Shown one piece after another: positions 6,469 through 7,928 of a stretch of 7,928 bases of DNA. Origin of the DNA: Halanaerobiales bacterium (lineage in GTDB: Bacteria; Bacillota_F; Halanaerobiia; Halanaerobiales; DTU029); NCBI GenBank assembly GCA_016278415.1, contig JADQBV010000267.1:1-7928 (forward strand). Direction: 5' to 3'. Every line of letters begins with the position of its first letter. Within the stretch, counting starts at the first letter, position 1. A program made the position numbers and the translations under genes. Under the pieces are notes generated by a model, which saw nothing but the letters and a program-made list of their open reading frames with translations, was not told where the DNA came from and searched no databases.

Positions 6469-7002
6469 ATGAAACTTGTCTACAGGTTTGTTATTTTCCT
6501 AATGGCGATTTTGTTTATGTTTACATCACTTTTCTTGGCTCTTTACGGATTTGCTTGGGCAGACTATAATATGCTTCCTAATCTAATTTATAGTTTGTAT
6601 AATCAGTGGCAAATAGCATTAGTGTTTGTCCTATTATTTATTGCTAGTGCCTGGGTAATTTATCCCTTCTTTTTCAATGAAAGTGTATCAACAACGTCAA
6701 TTAGTAGATCTGAGATGGGAGAAATTGATATTAGTCTAGATGCTTTAGATAGCTTAGTTAATAATATTGCTCTTGAGCAAGAAGGTATTGTTGCAATAAA
6801 AAATAGACTTAAGACTACAGAAGAAGGATTGCTAATTGCATTGACCGCAAAAGTCTATCCAAGTATGTCTATACCTAAGATCACAGAAAGTTTACAGGAA
6901 CTTGTTAAGTCATATATTCAGGATACAACAGGTGTTACTGTAACAGAGGTTAAGGTTTTGGTTGAAGAGATAAGTAAAGCAGAAGAAAATAAGGGTATAT
7001 GA
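6469..7002 (+). CDS. amaP: AmaP-like alkaline shock response membrane anchor protein (Asp23-type domain)
   Basis: This encodes 177 residues. Two membrane helices lie at about 5-28 and 47-69, then a Ser/Thr-rich linker and a cytoplasmic domain at about 84-168. That domain looks like the Asp23 protein encoded just upstream: both have G-E-I-(D/E)-I-S/A, a helix, E-x-E-G-(I/V)-(A/V), a beta segment, SIPKI/SIPDV, a helix, T-G-V/L and V-x-V-x-V-x-x-I/V. This two-helix plus Asp23-like layout is that of AmaP, which in S. aureus anchors Asp23 to the membrane. Its function beyond anchoring is unknown. The ribosome binding site GGGGTGA (6455-6461) is 7 nt before the ATG. The gene is 60 nt from asp23 and 11 nt from the DUF2273 gene. 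Confidence 0.85.
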   Translation: MKLVYRFVIFLMAILFMFTSLFLALYGFAWADYNMLPNLIYSLYNQWQIALVFVLLFIASAWVIYPFFFNESVSTTSISRSEMGEIDISLDALDSLVNNIALEQEGIVAIKNRLKTTEEGLLIALTAKVYPSMSIPKITESLQELVKSYIQDTTGVTVTEVKVLVEEISKAEENKGI

Positions 7003-7013
7003 GGTGGTTTTAA

Positions 7014-7247
7014 ATGGATAGTAATATCTGGTACCAACTCAATGAGATATTTACATATAATAAAGGGAAAATCCTTGGTGCATTAATTGGATTTATCTTT
7101 GGTCTTCTGGTCTTAATAATAGGCTTTTGGAAGACTATACTAGTCTTAGTTTGTACTCTCTTGGGTTATTATTTAGGCTCACGTTGGGATTTAGAAGGCG
7201 ATTTCAAAAAACTACTTGATAAATTATTACCACCACAATATAAATAG
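7014..7247 (+). CDS. Small integral membrane protein, DUF2273 family
   Basis: This encodes 77 residues with two hydrophobic helices at about 18-37 and 40-56, joined by a very short turn (GFWK). The second helix ends in GYYLGSRWDLEGDFKKLLDKLLPPQ, a short amphipathic tail; the G-x-x-x-G-x-x-x-D pattern and length are typical of the DUF2273 family found beside asp23/amaP genes in Firmicutes. No catalytic motif is seen. By analogy with AmaP-Asp23 it is inferred to be a membrane partner of the neighbouring Asp23-type proteins. The ribosome binding site GAGGTGG (7001-7007) overlaps the stop codon of the preceding gene, and nusB follows after 14 nt, so it is firmly in the operon. Confidence 0.82.
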   Translation: MDSNIWYQLNEIFTYNKGKILGALIGFIFGLLVLIIGFWKTILVLVCTLLGYYLGSRWDLEGDFKKLLDKLLPPQYK

Positions 7248-7261
7248 AAAAGGAGACGGTT

Positions 7262-7669
7262 ATGATTAAAACAAGTAGACATCAGGAGCGAATATGGGCT
7301 TTACAAATACTTTATAGTCTTGATTTAAACGATACTATTAATGAAGAAGAGGCTAGCAAGGCTATTCGCAACCTGAAAGAAGAAAACGAATTAAGTGATG
7401 ATGACCGTTATTATTTTGAAGGATTAGTATCTGGAGTAGTAAATAATATAAAAGAATATGATAACAGAATTAATCAACAGGCTATTGATTGGAATATTAA
7501 GAGGATGCCATATATAGATAGGAATATTATTAGAATTGCTCTTTATGAAATGATTCAGGATGTTCCTGTTGGTGTTGTAATAAATGAAGCTGTTGAAATT
7601 GCCAAAGAATATGCTGAGGAAAAGTCAGCTAGGTTTATTAATGGGATTTTAGCTAAAATAAATAGTTAA
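7262..7669 (+). CDS. nusB: Transcription antitermination factor NusB
   Basis: This encodes 135 residues, the usual NusB length (130-140). NusB is an all-helical RNA-binding protein that, with NusE (ribosomal protein S10), binds boxA RNA and prevents early termination in rRNA operons. Signature parts are RHQERIWALQILYSLD at 6-21 (the basic N-terminal helix), the motif WNIKRMPYIDRNIIRIALYEM (77-97), VGVVINEAVEIAKEY (103-117) and SARFINGIL at the end. The ribosome binding site AAGGAG (7250-7255) is 6 nt before the ATG. It is the last gene of the operon. From memory, folD and xseA follow nusB in B. subtilis; here the gene is followed by a gene-free region with a terminator. Confidence 0.96.
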   Translation: MIKTSRHQERIWALQILYSLDLNDTINEEEASKAIRNLKEENELSDDDRYYFEGLVSGVVNNIKEYDNRINQQAIDWNIKRMPYIDRNIIRIALYEMIQDVPVGVVINEAVEIAKEYAEEKSARFINGILAKINS

Positions 7670-7780
7670 AGTTTATACCAGTAAACATAGTTAGATTGAG
7701 TTAGGGTTTGTTATGACTAATTAAGGTTTAATTTATTACTTGGATTATAATAAAGTGTATAAATAAAATATTGTCTTGAT

Positions 7781-7811
7781 AAGGCAGCTGTATATCAGTT
7801 GTCTTTTTTTT
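7781..7811 (+). terminator. Intrinsic terminator downstream of nusB
   Basis: AAGGCAGCTG (7781-7790) pairs with CAGTTGTCTT (7796-7805) over 10 bp with two G-U pairs, around a 5-nt loop (TATAT). An unbroken T run covers 7804-7811. It is the end of the accB-nusB operon, 111 nt after the nusB stop. Confidence 0.88.
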
Positions 7812-7886
7812 GTGTAAAACATTGTCTTATATTAAAAATGTGTAGTATAGCTTAAAACCTAAAAAAATGTCATAATAAAATATAAT

Positions 7887-7916
7887 TTGACAAAATATCT
7901 AATAATAATGTATAAT
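7887..7916 (+). promoter_or_regulatory. Consensus sigma-A promoter for a gene beyond the window
   Basis: TTGACA (7887-7892) and TATAAT (7911-7916), both exact consensus, are 18 nt apart. The transcript start would be near 7923 and the gene served lies outside the window, on the plus strand. It is by far the strongest promoter match in the window. Confidence 0.8.
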
Positions 7917-7928
7917 ATATTTGGATAA

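Larger units (their letters stand above)
7670..7928 (+). other. Gene-free region downstream of nusB
   Basis: No coding region is seen in these 259 nt. The first 110 nt are AT-rich with an imperfect direct repeat (TTAGGGTTT at 7701-7709 and TTAAGGTTT at 7721-7729) and a TATAAT at 7746-7751 without a good -35. Then come a strong terminator (7781-7811), a weak promoter-like pair (TTGTCT at 7823-7828 and TATAGC at 7846-7851, 17 nt apart) and a consensus promoter (7887-7916). TTGTCTT occurs three times, at 7771-7777, 7800-7806 and 7823-7829. Confidence 0.6.

Noticed and set aside
7823..7851. Promoter-like pair TTGTCT and TATAGC, 17 nt apart
   Set aside because: Each hexamer matches only four of six positions, and a full consensus promoter lies 40 nt downstream.

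Overview
This window is a compact, entirely plus-strand gene block from an AT-rich, endospore-forming Firmicute. It holds the 3' part of the spoIIIA sporulation operon (end of spoIIIAB, then spoIIIAC, AD, AE, AF, AG and AH), followed by accB, accC, an Asp23/Gls24-family gene (yqhY-like), an AmaP-like membrane-anchored Asp23 paralogue, a small DUF2273 membrane protein and nusB. From memory, the order spoIIIA-accB-accC-yqhY-nusB is the one known from Bacillus subtilis. The amaP/DUF2273 pair between yqhY and nusB is more like Clostridia or Halanaerobiales. The strong AT bias, the frequent ATA/AGA codons and the protein style suggest a clostridial or halanaerobial organism, but I cannot name the taxon from the sequence alone.

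Region 1 (3-3901) is the sporulation block. Gene spacing is 4 to 33 nt and every gene has a visible ribosome binding site, so it reads as one polycistron whose promoter lies upstream of the window. The products belong to the SpoIIIA-SpoIIQ channel ('feeding tube'), which in B. subtilis connects mother cell and forespore after engulfment. AB to AE are the membrane/export-like parts, AF is a bitopic or polytopic membrane protein with a soluble tail, and AG and AH carry ring-building domains.

Region 2 (3902-4197) is a 296-nt gap without a gene. It holds a strong intrinsic terminator (4030-4060) that closes the sporulation operon, and a plausible sigma-A-type promoter (4124-4152) that starts the housekeeping operon.

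Region 3 (4198-7669) is the housekeeping/envelope operon. AccB (biotin carrier) and AccC (biotin carboxylase) are half of acetyl-CoA carboxylase; accA and accD are not here. The Asp23 - AmaP-like - DUF2273 trio looks like a membrane-associated complex built from two Asp23-type domains, one soluble and one anchored. A terminator hairpin with the asp23 stop codon in its loop lies between asp23 and the AmaP-like gene, and a 12-nt perfect palindrome nested in a larger inverted repeat follows it. This junction is the most interesting regulatory spot in the window. nusB ends the operon.

Region 4 (7670-7928) is a gene-free tail with an intrinsic terminator (7781-7811) and, near the window edge, a fully consensus -35/-10 promoter (7887-7916) for a gene outside the window.

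I saw no mobile element, CRISPR array, rRNA or tRNA gene, or broken gene, and no clear evidence of a wholly new system. The points worth a second look are the asp23/amaP junction, the Asp23-AmaP-DUF2273 module next to accBC, and the two multi-signal intergenic regions.
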